From positions 254,978 to 318,977 of the forward strand of contig JAEXOY010000043.1 in NCBI GenBank assembly GCA_023439045.1: a stretch of DNA of 64,000 bases, written 5' to 3'. The notes beneath the pieces are model-generated. The model ran no database searches, was not told the DNA's origin, and was given only the letters and a program-made list of their open reading frames with translations. The position numbers and the translations under genes were made by a program. The number at the start of each line of letters is the position of its first letter. Position 1 is the first letter of the stretch. Source of the DNA: Bacillota bacterium (GTDB taxonomy: Bacteria; Bacillota; Clostridia; Acetivibrionales; DSM-1351). Below, one piece after another: positions 26,202 through 34,877 of the stretch.

Positions 26202-26369
26202 CAATCGCCTGGGTTAGTGCAGTTGCTAGCATATGCTTGATATCCTTGCGCTGCGCGCCTCCCGTGGCTGTGGCTGGGTTAGTGCCCCTCTAGCATATGC
26301 TGTGATTCTCCTGCGCTGAGCGCCTGTCGTGGCAATCGCCTGGGTTAGTGCCCCTAGCAAATCCCCTGC
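26202..26369. repeat. GC-rich 65 bp tandem repeat spanning the end of rimI
   Basis: Units lie at 26202-26267, 26268-26332 and 26333-26369 (partial). All share TGGGTTAGTGC, TAGCATATGC and GCGCTG-GCGCCT blocks. The partial unit includes the last three codons and the TAG of rimI, and each unit repeats that TAG. The GC content is far above the surroundings. Confidence 0.85.
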
Positions 26370-26800
26370 TTCCACATAATTAACGCATCTTCCCCATTGT
26401 CTGCATAATAGCGGCGTCGCTCGCCTTCAGTCCTAAATCCATATTTGTGGTACAAGTGCTGTGCTGCAACATTGCTTCTTCTGACCTCCAGAGTCATAGC
26501 CACAATGCCCTGCTCTCTGGCAGTTTCCAGCATGCTTTCTAGCAATCTGCTACCGACGCCGCTCTTCCTGAACTCCGGGTGCACTGCTATATTTGTAATA
26601 TGACCTTCATCAAATACCTTCCACATTCCAGCATAGCCTACTACTTTATTACCGTAGATTGCAACCTTATACATAGCACATTCATTCTTTGTCAATTCGT
26701 CCATAAAAGCATTCCTTGACCAAGGAATTTTGAAGCTCAAATTTTCTATTTCCTCTACCCCATCTAAATGAAAAGTAGTCATGTTTTCTATATTAATCAA
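26354..26800 (-). CDS. rimI: Ribosomal-protein-alanine N-acetyltransferase RimI
   Basis: This 148-residue GNAT protein has the acetyl-CoA loop VHPEFRKSGVGSRLL and the RimI-type regions SFKIPWSRNAFMDEL, GYAGMWKVFDEGHITNIAV and HLYHKYGFRTEGERR. RimI acetylates the N-terminus of S18 and other proteins. The TTG at 26800 fits the family's N-terminus best; an ATG six codons later is the alternative, and neither has a strong ribosome site. It follows tsaB, the usual order. Confidence 0.9.
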   Translation of the reverse strand: MINIENMTTFHLDGVEEIENLSFKIPWSRNAFMDELTKNECAMYKVAIYGNKVVGYAGMWKVFDEGHITNIAVHPEFRKSGVGSRLLESMLETAREQGIVAMTLEVRRSNVAAQHLYHKYGFRTEGERRRYYADNGEDALIMWKQGIC

Positions 26801-26879
26801 GATTATGAAATATCACTCTCTTTCTGCAATCATTATGCTTGGCTGCCAGCCCTATTCTCTTCTTATCACTCTGATTGCT

Positions 26880-27001
26880 TTAATTCACTCTACTTGCTTT
26901 TACTCAACCTCTCGCATACTTGCTTTTACTCTGCTTCCCTCTCGGTCAGTTTTTTCTCGGCTTCTCTCTCGACCGCCTTTTTCTCGGCTTCCCTCTCGGC
27001 C
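26880..27001. repeat. 27 bp tandem repeat at and beyond the end of tsaB
   Basis: Three in-frame 27 bp units encode EREAEKK-type repeats. Three further decayed units continue past the stop toward rimI, each ending in GTAAAAGCAA-like sequence. Confidence 0.85.
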
Positions 27002-27684
27002 TGAGACTTCCGCAGATAAAATGGTTTAAGATCAAATGCACTCTCCGTTTTACCCTCTGCAAGCATAATACTAGCTAGCTGTGCGACTGATGATGCCTTA
27101 GGCATAGCAACAGAAGCAGGTGCAAATACTGCTCTTTCTCCGAGCTGGAGTTTAAAATATTCTGAATGAAGTTTCAGGCAATCGCCCAAAAAGATTACTC
27201 TTCCCTCGGTGTTTTTAAGTAGAGTAGTAAGCTCTTCTACTGGTACCCCCATATATTCAGAAGTGCGCTTTGGCACTCCATTGATATCTGAGTGAGCCTG
27301 TCCACTATAGATGGCTGTAAACACTTGATTGTTTCGAGCATCAATCATAGGACAAATGATATCACTGCAAAATGGAAGGTTATAAGCCATTGCATCCAAT
27401 GTATTTATCCCTATTACAGGTTTATTCAGCGCAAAGCCAAAACCTTTAATGGTAGTAACACCAATCCTAAGTCCGGTAAAGGAACCTGGCCCCACCGCAG
27501 CCGAAAAGGCGTCAATATCATTGGGCTTTATCGCCAAAGTTTTCAAAAGTTCATCTATCATAGGCATTAATCTTTGTGAATGGGTTTTACCTTTATTTGA
27601 AATGTATTCTCCCTCTAAAATACCATCGGTCACAACAGCGACAGTTGCAACATTAGTAGAGGTATCAACTGCAAGTATTCTCAT
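26926..27684 (-). CDS. tsaB: tRNA threonylcarbamoyladenosine modification protein TsaB
   Basis: This 252-residue ASKHA-fold protein pairs with TsaD. Seen are ILAVDTSTNVATVAVV, GPGSFTGLRIGVTTIKG and the Ala/Met-rich middle part. The last 24 residues are a charged repeat (EREAEKK three times) that goes beyond the normal family end and matches a 27 bp tandem duplication in the DNA. The ATG at 27684 follows AGAAGGTGAATAA. It sits between tsaE and rimI, the classic order. Confidence 0.95.
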   Translation of the reverse strand: MRILAVDTSTNVATVAVVTDGILEGEYISNKGKTHSQRLMPMIDELLKTLAIKPNDIDAFSAAVGPGSFTGLRIGVTTIKGFGFALNKPVIGINTLDAMAYNLPFCSDIICPMIDARNNQVFTAIYSGQAHSDINGVPKRTSEYMGVPVEELTTLLKNTEGRVIFLGDCLKLHSEYFKLQLGERAVFAPASVAMPKASSVAQLASIMLAEGKTESAFDLKPFYLRKSQAEREAEKKAVEREAEKKLTEREAE

Positions 27685-27725
27685 TTATTCACCTTCTAAA
27701 AAGAATGATTTTTGATTTTATATTT

Positions 27726-28205
27726 TTAACTATTTCTTAGAATTTCTTCAAGCCTCTTTTGGTAGTCAGAATATCTATCCCCAACAAAGTCCACCTCTAT
27801 TAGTCTTGTATCCAAACTCTCCTCCAAAGCCTTTTTAACATTAATATTAATAATATCATGGGGTAAAATATCTCTTATGAGCTCGCCCCACTCAATTACT
27901 GAAACACCCTCTGATGATAAATACTCTTCAAAACCAATGTCAAACATTTCATCGGGGTCAGCAATCCTATATACATCGAAGTGGAACAAAGGATATTTAC
28001 CTTGGTGCTCATTCACAATAGTGAAGGTTGGACTAGTAATATAAGAATTTATTCCTAGAGACTTGGCTATTCCCTGCGTCAATGCTGTTTTACCTGTGCC
28101 TAAATCGCCGCTAAGGCATATTAGGTCATTAGGCGCCAGAATTCCGCCCAGCTTTTTGCCAAACTCAATAGTTTCCTCATAACTTCTTGTTTTAACGAAA
28201 ATCAT
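27726..28205 (-). CDS. tsaE: tRNA threonylcarbamoyladenosine modification ATPase TsaE
   Basis: This 159-residue P-loop protein has Walker A SGDLGTGKTALTQG near residue 33, ITSPTFTIVNEH, FHFDVYRI and VIEWGE. It drives turnover of the TsaB-TsaD complex in t6A synthesis. It lies 42 bases before tsaB and six bases after the amidohydrolase stop, so all may share one transcript. Confidence 0.96.
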   Translation of the reverse strand: MIFVKTRSYEETIEFGKKLGGILAPNDLICLSGDLGTGKTALTQGIAKSLGINSYITSPTFTIVNEHQGKYPLFHFDVYRIADPDEMFDIGFEEYLSSEGVSVIEWGELIRDILPHDIININVKKALEESLDTRLIEVDFVGDRYSDYQKRLEEILRNS

Positions 28206-28211
28206 TTATAT

Positions 28212-29393
28212 TTATTTCCTTTCAAAAACAGAAACACCGTTAATTATAGTATTGGCAACCTTTGATTGAATATTAAGGGGATTGCCATCAAAAATTACCA
28301 AATCGCAATCCTTTCCTACTTCTATTGATCCTACCCTGTCAGCTATTCCAACTATTTCTGCGGCATTTATTGTAATAGCCTTAAGCGCCTCCTTCTCTTC
28401 CATTCCTTCACGAACAGCAATAGCAGCGCACAGGCTAAGGTGCTGTATAGGTACACAAGGGTGGTCTGTCATAATTGCAAGCTTAATTCCATGCTTTGAT
28501 AGTATTCCAGGAGTAGCAAGACTCTGATTTTTAAGCTCAATTTTAGATCTATCAGATAGCAAAGGGCCTACAACCACCTGCATCTGCCTCTCCTTCAAAA
28601 TATCCTTTATCGCAATACCATCTGTGCAGTGTTCTATTGAAATATTTACATCAAATTCCTTTGCTATTCTCATTGCTGTAATAATATCGTCCGCCCTGTG
28701 AGCATGTGCTTTAAAATGAATCTCCTTTTTAAGCACCTTTGATAATGCGTCCAGCTTCATATCATATTCCGGCTTATCATTCTCTTCGGTATCTTGCAGA
28801 TACTCCTCCCACTCCTGCATATATTCCTTGGCCTTAAAAAGATTTTCTCTAAGTATTGCGGCAGTGGCCATCCTAGTCATAGGAGCCTGGTGCTTTTCAT
28901 TATATACAGTTTTGGGGTTTTCACCAAAAGCAATCTTCATCGCTACTGGTTCCTTTATTATCATTTCATCTACACAACGCCCATAGGTTTTCAAGGCTAC
29001 AAACTGTCCACCTATTACATTTGCGCTACCCGGTCCGGTTACAACAGTTGTAACACCACTCTCATAAGCCTCAATAAATGCTCTATCAGCATGGTATATT
29101 GCATCTATTGCACGCAGTTGCGGCATTATAGGATCAGTGGATTCATTGCCATCATCGCCCTCAAATCCAACCGCATCCTCCCACATACCAACATGACAAT
29201 GGGCATCAATTAAGCCCGGAAGTACCCATCCTCCATTGGCATCTATTTTTTTTGTATCAGTAGTAATTCTATTCTCAATTTCCTTTAGATCCTTACCAAC
29301 AGCAATTATTTTGCCATTTTGAGCAAGTACATATCCCTTTTCAATGTCCTCGCCTGCTATTGTTTTAATCAAACCATTATATATTAATAACAT
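28212..29393 (-). CDS. Amidohydrolase-superfamily metal-dependent hydrolase
   Basis: This 393-residue protein has the signature set: VLPGLIDAHCHVG (HxH), a central Lys/Glu region, FKAHAHRADDI, ISIEHCTDG and IMTDHP with the final Asp, and GSIEVGKDCDLVIFDGNPL near the end. It resembles imidazolonepropionase-like or prolidase-like cytosolic amidohydrolases. The substrate is unknown. The ATG at 29393 follows GGAGGCAATTTGT; five extra codons upstream have no site. Confidence 0.87.
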   Translation of the reverse strand: MLLIYNGLIKTIAGEDIEKGYVLAQNGKIIAVGKDLKEIENRITTDTKKIDANGGWVLPGLIDAHCHVGMWEDAVGFEGDDGNESTDPIMPQLRAIDAIYHADRAFIEAYESGVTTVVTGPGSANVIGGQFVALKTYGRCVDEMIIKEPVAMKIAFGENPKTVYNEKHQAPMTRMATAAILRENLFKAKEYMQEWEEYLQDTEENDKPEYDMKLDALSKVLKKEIHFKAHAHRADDIITAMRIAKEFDVNISIEHCTDGIAIKDILKERQMQVVVGPLLSDRSKIELKNQSLATPGILSKHGIKLAIMTDHPCVPIQHLSLCAAIAVREGMEEKEALKAITINAAEIVGIADRVGSIEVGKDCDLVIFDGNPLNIQSKVANTIINGVSVFERK

Positions 29394-29570
29394 ACAAATT
29401 GCCTCCAAATAATAATTAGCAGCATAATAATTCTATTACATTCCGTCACTAAAAACAACTACACGAGAAAGTTCCATATACGCTGAATAAAACTTTGACA
29501 GGTAGTTTTAAATTCTCCATTATGCCAAGCTATACTGCCTAGTTGGAGTATATTTGTTGCATAATGACTT

Positions 29571-30416
29571 CTATAATAAAAGCGCCATCATCACATACCC
29601 AAATACCCAGCTTGCTATATTTGCAGCAACACCATAACCATAACGCTTCATTTTTGTGCCACCCTTTAAAAGTAATCCAAAAAGAATAGATTCAAATATT
29701 AAAATAGCCAGCTCTACAGGGAATTGCATCATAAATGCTGCTAGTGAGCCACTTCTGATCAATGTAGCACCTAAAGTTGCAGTGAGTACTATCTGTGTAG
29801 ACACATTTGTAATAAGAAATACCTTCCAATTTTCTTTAAGCTTAAATCCAAAAAGAACAAGTAATAATCCCTCTATCAATAAGGTGAAAAAACATGTAAA
29901 CAAGAATTGAGATAAATAAGCCCTGCTTGTAGATGGAACCTCAGTCATGCCCGTTTTGAAATCATAAGTAACTTTGCCCTGTAACGTTTTTCTCGTCAGT
30001 GTATTAGATACTGATATATCCCCACTTTCTGTGACAATAATTATTCGATAGGTTTCAGGTAATCCTACATACCCAAATTCGTGAACCATCATATCCCCAT
30101 CTGGGTCACCAGTTAATTTACCCCACATTGGACCATTTGTACCCTCTACGAGTGCAGGCAACCATCCATCTTCCTTGAATGAATAGAGCATTTTAACCAT
30201 GTCCTTATTTAACTTATCCTTTTTCTCATCCGGTATATTGGCATAGTTACCAGTATTTTCAGTTAGTAAATCCAAGTAGTATAGCTCCTTAGGTGGATTT
30301 TTAACATATACCGTTAGGTCGTCCTTCGGTCCCATATCGGCAAAGACAGTAGTAGGTACAAGTATTGAAATAAGCAGGAGCAACATAAACATTATTTTTA
30401 AGTTTTTACTTATCAT
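29571..30416 (-). CDS. Exported membrane protein of unknown function
   Basis: This 281-residue protein has a signal peptide (IMFMLLLLISILVPTTVFA), an extracytoplasmic part of about 130 residues, then four hydrophobic segments near the C-terminus. The extracytoplasmic part starts DMGPKDDLTVYVKNPP and contains GDPDGDMMVHEFGYVGLP. I recognise the layout from clostridial hypothetical proteins but no function. The ATG at 30416 follows GGAGG at seven bases. Confidence 0.65.
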   Translation of the reverse strand: MISKNLKIMFMLLLLISILVPTTVFADMGPKDDLTVYVKNPPKELYYLDLLTENTGNYANIPDEKKDKLNKDMVKMLYSFKEDGWLPALVEGTNGPMWGKLTGDPDGDMMVHEFGYVGLPETYRIIIVTESGDISVSNTLTRKTLQGKVTYDFKTGMTEVPSTSRAYLSQFLFTCFFTLLIEGLLLVLFGFKLKENWKVFLITNVSTQIVLTATLGATLIRSGSLAAFMMQFPVELAILIFESILFGLLLKGGTKMKRYGYGVAANIASWVFGYVMMALLL

Positions 30417-30474
30417 AAGCATACCTCCAAAAGTTATTTATTTTCCATTTTATCATATTGTTACCAAATAATAA

Positions 30475-30507
30475 AATATACCCAATCTGACAAAGATTAG
30501 GTATATT
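30475..30507 (-). terminator. Terminator after the ABC exporter gene
   Basis: AATATACC-AATC and GATT-AGGTATATT make a long AT-rich stem; the minus strand continues with TTTATTATTTGG. Confidence 0.6.
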
Positions 30508-30631
30508 AGTGGTTGATATTTATTTTTTATATGTAACTTTAACATGCTTTCCAACAATGCTCCCGATTTGTATTAAAAGATATAAAAAGGGACTGCTTTT
30601 TTAATATTAAAAACAATATACTTATAATTAT

Positions 30632-32437
30632 TTATTTCTCAAAGTTCATGAAGTAATAGAACTCTCCTTGCTTTGCTATAAGTTCCTTAAGACTTCCTAG
30701 CTCTTTAATATAGCCTTCTTCCATATATATAATTTGATCATACTTTTCTAGTAATTCCATTTGCAAATTATGAGTAATTGTAATTAAGGTAAGATCATTA
30801 ATAGATAGTAGACTATTTTCAATTTCATAGGCGGTCTGAGCATCTATGGCAGATGTGCCTTCATCTAATATGAGTATTGGTTTGTTTCTAATCAAAGCTC
30901 GTGCAACAGCAATTCGCTGCCGCTGGCCTCCAGATAGATTAGACCCATTTTCTCCTACCCTTTGGAGAATACCCTCGGGCATATCCTTAGTGAATTGGCC
31001 TACACCACTTTTACTTAATGCAGCCTCTAATTCGGTGCTTAAGAACTCTTTATATAAATTAATATTTTGCAAAATGTTATCGTCAAACATATATATATTT
31101 TGATGAATTATTGAAGCCAAGCTATGTATTTCTTGGATATCCAGATCACGCAAACTTGTATTATCAAAAGTAATGCTACCATTGTAATCAGCATAGCTTC
31201 CCATTAGAACCTTTACCAAGGTTGATTTACCACACCCGCTTTTCCCAACGACTGCGTATTTACTTCCTTTGTCGATTGTCAAATTTATACCCTTTAATAC
31301 TTGGCGATTTTCTTCATAGGCAAATGACAAATCTTTAGCTATTATACTGTCATGAAAAGAAGGCTTCAGCACTCCTGTGAAAGATTTATCAGTATAATTT
31401 GAGAGTTCCTCTATACGCTCCATTACCGGCATAATACTTTTGATTTTGGGGATGTTCTCCATGATCATCATAACAGGGCTAACAAATGTTCCTGAGAGTT
31501 GAATGATTGCAACCAAGGTTCCTGCTGACATACTTCCTTTTATTAAAAAATATGCACCTATGAACAACCCCGATAACTGAGTAATATATGCACAGAGTTG
31601 AGATATACCCTCATTAAGTGCAAATAATTTATCCGCTTTGTACTTTGCATCTACTGTTTTGTTATTTTCACTTACAAATTCCTTTTGTATATAATGACCT
31701 ATCTGATAGGACTTGATGATCTCATATCCCGAAAAGAAATCCTTTAGTCTTGACGTAATAGCAGAAAGTTGTTTCGAAAGATCACCTTGCCTCTTCTGCA
31801 TTGAACTCCCTAAAAGCCCAGGGATAATAAACATTAGAATCAAACTTCCAATAAGGCATAATGCAATTATGTAACTAATCTGAAAGAGTAATATTAGGGT
31901 TACAATAAACATAACCCCATATTGAACAACCTGTAGAAAAGGCGTTATGAGATTCTCTTCAATAAGTTTTATGTCATTTGTCAAAGCAGAGATATAATCT
32001 GCTGTATTAACCTTTGAAAAATCCTGCACATTTCTCTTAAGTATCCCCAAAAACGCTCTTTCCCTCAAAATCCTTGTTACTTTTCGGATTAACAGTTTAC
32101 TACTTAGAGAATACATAAAGCTAATGATACATAGCAGAGTAATGTAAACTATCGATATTGTCAGAACTCTCTGAAAGGAAGACATGTCGCCCTCTATAGC
32201 TACATCAATAACCTTTTGAAGAATTTTAGCAAGAAACACTGCACCAACAGCTATAACAATATTGAGTATTAAAGTAATACATAGTGTTAACTTGTTTTTT
32301 GATAAGCACTCTTTCAAAAGTACATTCTTCGTTACATGACCTCTTGATTGACCTTTGCCTATTGTAGTAAGTTCCGTTGGGGCTCTACCATTTATTGTAC
32401 CTTCTTTTGTTGTATCTTCCGTTAAGATATCTCTCAT
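30632..32437 (-). CDS. ABC exporter, fused permease-ATPase
   Basis: This 601-residue protein has an N-terminal type-1 exporter membrane domain with about six helices (about 45-330) and a C-terminal ATPase: VVGKSGCGKSTLVKVL, SGGQRQRIAVARAL, LILDEGTSAID and ITHNL. It acts as a dimer and probably exports a peptide, lipid or drug. A roughly 35-residue polar N-terminal extension precedes the first helix. A palindrome covers its predicted promoter and an ArsR-tailed regulator lies upstream on the same strand, suggesting ligand-controlled expression. Confidence 0.9.
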   Translation of the reverse strand: MRDILTEDTTKEGTINGRAPTELTTIGKGQSRGHVTKNVLLKECLSKNKLTLCITLILNIVIAVGAVFLAKILQKVIDVAIEGDMSSFQRVLTISIVYITLLCIISFMYSLSSKLLIRKVTRILRERAFLGILKRNVQDFSKVNTADYISALTNDIKLIEENLITPFLQVVQYGVMFIVTLILLFQISYIIALCLIGSLILMFIIPGLLGSSMQKRQGDLSKQLSAITSRLKDFFSGYEIIKSYQIGHYIQKEFVSENNKTVDAKYKADKLFALNEGISQLCAYITQLSGLFIGAYFLIKGSMSAGTLVAIIQLSGTFVSPVMMIMENIPKIKSIMPVMERIEELSNYTDKSFTGVLKPSFHDSIIAKDLSFAYEENRQVLKGINLTIDKGSKYAVVGKSGCGKSTLVKVLMGSYADYNGSITFDNTSLRDLDIQEIHSLASIIHQNIYMFDDNILQNINLYKEFLSTELEAALSKSGVGQFTKDMPEGILQRVGENGSNLSGGQRQRIAVARALIRNKPILILDEGTSAIDAQTAYEIENSLLSINDLTLITITHNLQMELLEKYDQIIYMEEGYIKELGSLKELIAKQGEFYYFMNFEK

Positions 32438-32479
32438 AAAAACACCTCACTATTAGAAATCCATCTAATACATTTTATA

Positions 32480-32513
32480 ATTGTATAATACAATACAATT
32501 CGATTGACGTCAA
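32480..32513 (-). promoter_or_regulatory. Promoter with overlapping palindromic operator of the ABC exporter
   Basis: TTGACG and TATTAT are spaced 17 bases apart. The -10 is inside the perfect 15-base palindrome ATTGTATAATACAAT (32480-32494). A repressor bound here would block the promoter; the ArsR-tailed protein at 32692 is the obvious candidate. Confidence 0.7.
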
Positions 32514-32549
32514 CCAAATTTAATACAAGTCTAATATTAACATAAAAAA

Positions 32550-32569
32550 ATCCCGGCTCTCACCGGGAA
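32550..32569 (-). terminator. Terminator after the ArsR-tailed regulator
   Basis: TCCCGG and CCGGGA pair with a six-base loop, followed by TTTTTTTATG on the minus strand. Confidence 0.8.
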
Positions 32570-32691
32570 TAGTGCTTTTTATATTAATTTTATAGCAAGG
32601 CATTTTAAGCAAGTATCTAATTATACGCTTTATCTTTATTTTATATCAATATATCTGCATCTTATAGCAATGCATCTATTAATGATATATC

Positions 32692-33885
32692 TTATAGCAG
32701 GGTTTCTTCAAGCTCGTTAATTAACTCTTGTAAGTTTTGTCTTTCTATATGATAGTAAACTTTGCCCTCTCTCTTCTCTACACCTACTAACCCACAATTT
32801 AGCAAAACACTCATGTGGTGAGACATTGTAGCTGCTGTCAAGCCTAGCTGCTGAGCTATTTCTAGATTGTACTTCGGACTTACTTTAAGGGATGAAATTA
32901 TTCCAAGCTTACTTCCATCACTCAAAGCTTTTAGCTTAATTAATAATTGTTCCTTTGAGTTCTGATTTCTTTTCTTTTCTGTCAACTTATCGCTTAGTAA
33001 ACCATAATAACAGTATTGTTCAAAAATCATTTGAGAAACTGGAAAAATCAAAGTGGGGTAGACTATAGAGGTTTTAGAAATCTCATTCTTTAGCCCATAG
33101 AACATACTTCCGCTGTCACTTTTCTCAAGATCGTTAAATTTATTTACCATTTTTTCTAACGGTCTCCTAATTTCACTAACAGCTTTTTGATATGCGCCTA
33201 GGTTGGAGTTAACTATTTTAATAAGTTGTGATATATGACTAACAGGGTTTTGCATTATTCTGAGTACTTTCCATTTTGCGTCAGGCTCAAGTGGGCTACT
33301 ATCAAGATATTGAATTATTCCTTCTAAACTATATAGGTTATGAGTAGTACCTTTTTCTACAGAATCTATACCCTTAGTACAGCTATTTTCATTAGACTCA
33401 ATTATTTCTTGGTTGCTATCTTCCGTAGACCCTATTATGTCCAGACTGTTACCCTTCCGCTGACCTGCTCTTTCAGTTCTTATATCTTCACCAGGTACTA
33501 TACCCTGAACATCTGCCTCTTCATCAAAAACTGCCTTACATTTATCAATTATTTGAGCCCTGACAATGTCACTCGACATACTGTTTGACGATTCGAGCCA
33601 ACTTTTATTCTCTAAAATTAACACTAGAAGTATTAAATGATAATTCGAATCATTCTCATCGAAGAAAAACTTGTCTTCTGTACTTTCTACTCTATGCTTT
33701 AAGAAAGTCTGAACATATTTGTCATAGACCCTAAAATGTTGTAAATATGCCTGTTCGCCATCCATGCCATTATCAGAAAAGCCCTTCTTAATCTGATCTT
33801 TCACTTCTTCATAATTATAACTTACCAAAAGCAATCCCATGGTTTCAAATATAGGATCCATTCTGAATAATTCATTATTTTGCAT
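32692..33885 (-). CDS. Large regulator with C-terminal ArsR-type DNA-binding domain
   Basis: This 397-residue protein has a winged helix-turn-helix at about 315-397 (KALSDGSKLGIISSLKVSP, LEIAQQLGLTAATMSHHMSV, VEKREGKVYYHI), the ArsR pattern. About 300 residues of unrecognised, mostly helical sequence lie in front, including an acidic low-complexity stretch near 145-180. This form is common next to ABC exporters in clostridia. No obvious metal ligands are seen in the DNA-binding part. The ATG at 33885 follows AGGAG. A short repeat spans its stop. Confidence 0.82.
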   Translation of the reverse strand: MQNNELFRMDPIFETMGLLLVSYNYEEVKDQIKKGFSDNGMDGEQAYLQHFRVYDKYVQTFLKHRVESTEDKFFFDENDSNYHLILLVLILENKSWLESSNSMSSDIVRAQIIDKCKAVFDEEADVQGIVPGEDIRTERAGQRKGNSLDIIGSTEDSNQEIIESNENSCTKGIDSVEKGTTHNLYSLEGIIQYLDSSPLEPDAKWKVLRIMQNPVSHISQLIKIVNSNLGAYQKAVSEIRRPLEKMVNKFNDLEKSDSGSMFYGLKNEISKTSIVYPTLIFPVSQMIFEQYCYYGLLSDKLTEKKRNQNSKEQLLIKLKALSDGSKLGIISSLKVSPKYNLEIAQQLGLTAATMSHHMSVLLNCGLVGVEKREGKVYYHIERQNLQELINELEETLL

Positions 33886-34108
33886 AAGCAACTCCTAAAT
33901 ATTTCGATTATGTTTGATACTTGTCTAATTAATTTTATGATAAATGCATAACAATATCAAGTATTGGATAGGAGATGTAAAAACACATACTATTTTTACA
34001 ACTTTCTGTTAAATATACTTATTATTACTATTAAAATGCAAAAAAATTAAATATAAATACTAAAAATATCATACTAAATATTTTTTTACAAAAATTGGTA
34101 ATTAATAC

Positions 34109-34137
34109 TAGATTTTTTTTAAATCTCAAGTTATAAT
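34109..34137 (+). promoter_or_regulatory. Candidate plus-strand promoter of the hairpin-array locus
   Basis: TAGATT and a perfect TATAAT are spaced 17 bases apart. GGAGGG follows 30 bases later. The region is AT-rich, so chance matches are likely; the combination raises its weight. Confidence 0.4.
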
Positions 34138-34183
34138 TAATATTACACTTTAAAAATTCAAAAAAAGGAGGGTTTAAGCTCAT

Positions 34184-34410
34184 ATATTAAAAAAATTGCT
34201 TTACGATAACAAATCTGTTGAACTATATGAATATCGTCCACAATATAGAAACTTCTAATAGTAGTCTTTTATTTACAATCATTTTTGTTATGTCCCTTAT
34301 ATTACTCTAATAGCAAACTTTGAAACAAAAAATAATCCTCTCACTCCGGAGCAACTTCAAAAATATTATAAAAATACTTTCTGTAAAGTAATTTTTAGTC
34401 GTGCTTTTTA
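34184..34410 (+). pseudogene. Decayed small frame behind a strong ribosome site
   Basis: A single frame reads ILKKLLYDNKSVELYEYR then PQYRNF, three stops in a row, then a second block including TLIANFETKNNPLTPEQL and QKYYKNTFCKVIFSRAF before a stop. The composition is protein-like. AAAGGAGGG lies 11 bases before an ATA where a start would be expected, so the start codon may have been lost. I recognise no family. Confidence 0.3.
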
Positions 34411-34877
34411 ACAGCCTATTTGAATTTCATTTTGAAAAAAGCTTTATTGTAATACTTATTATTTTATTCGATTTTAAGTTATATGAATTAGTTTTAAATT
34501 TTAGTCAAAAGATCAATTTGATTTTTATATATTTTAGTTCCTTCCTAGTTCAGTTTAGTTTACATATGTTTCAATTCAGTCTACATTTATATTAACTCAG
34601 TTTACATATATTTTCAGTTTCAGTTTTGCCACATTTTCAGTTTAATCTTATTATATTCCTGCTCAATCTTATTAATATTCCAGCTCAATCTTTTAGAATT
34701 TTTTAGCTCAATTTTAGCTTAGTTTTATTCGGTTAAGTTCAATTTTTACTTCAATTTAGTTAGCTTTTTACTTCACTTTACTTAATAAGTAAAAGGGCTT
34801 GATTTGGATAATATACTGGCACTCTATTACTTACTGGACCTAACTGCAAATTTTTCTGTTTTAGGTCCCATTTCAAA

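Larger units (their letters stand above)
33886..34877. other. Very AT-rich leader region of the hairpin-array locus
   Basis: No intact gene is supported. It contains a plus-strand promoter (34109-34137), a strong GGAGGG at 34167-34172 followed by a decayed frame (34184-34410), and T-rich imperfect repeats of about 23 bp (34545-34790; CAGTTTACATAT-like, then CTCAATCTTATTAATATTCC-like units). The region leads directly into the array at 34878. Confidence 0.5.
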
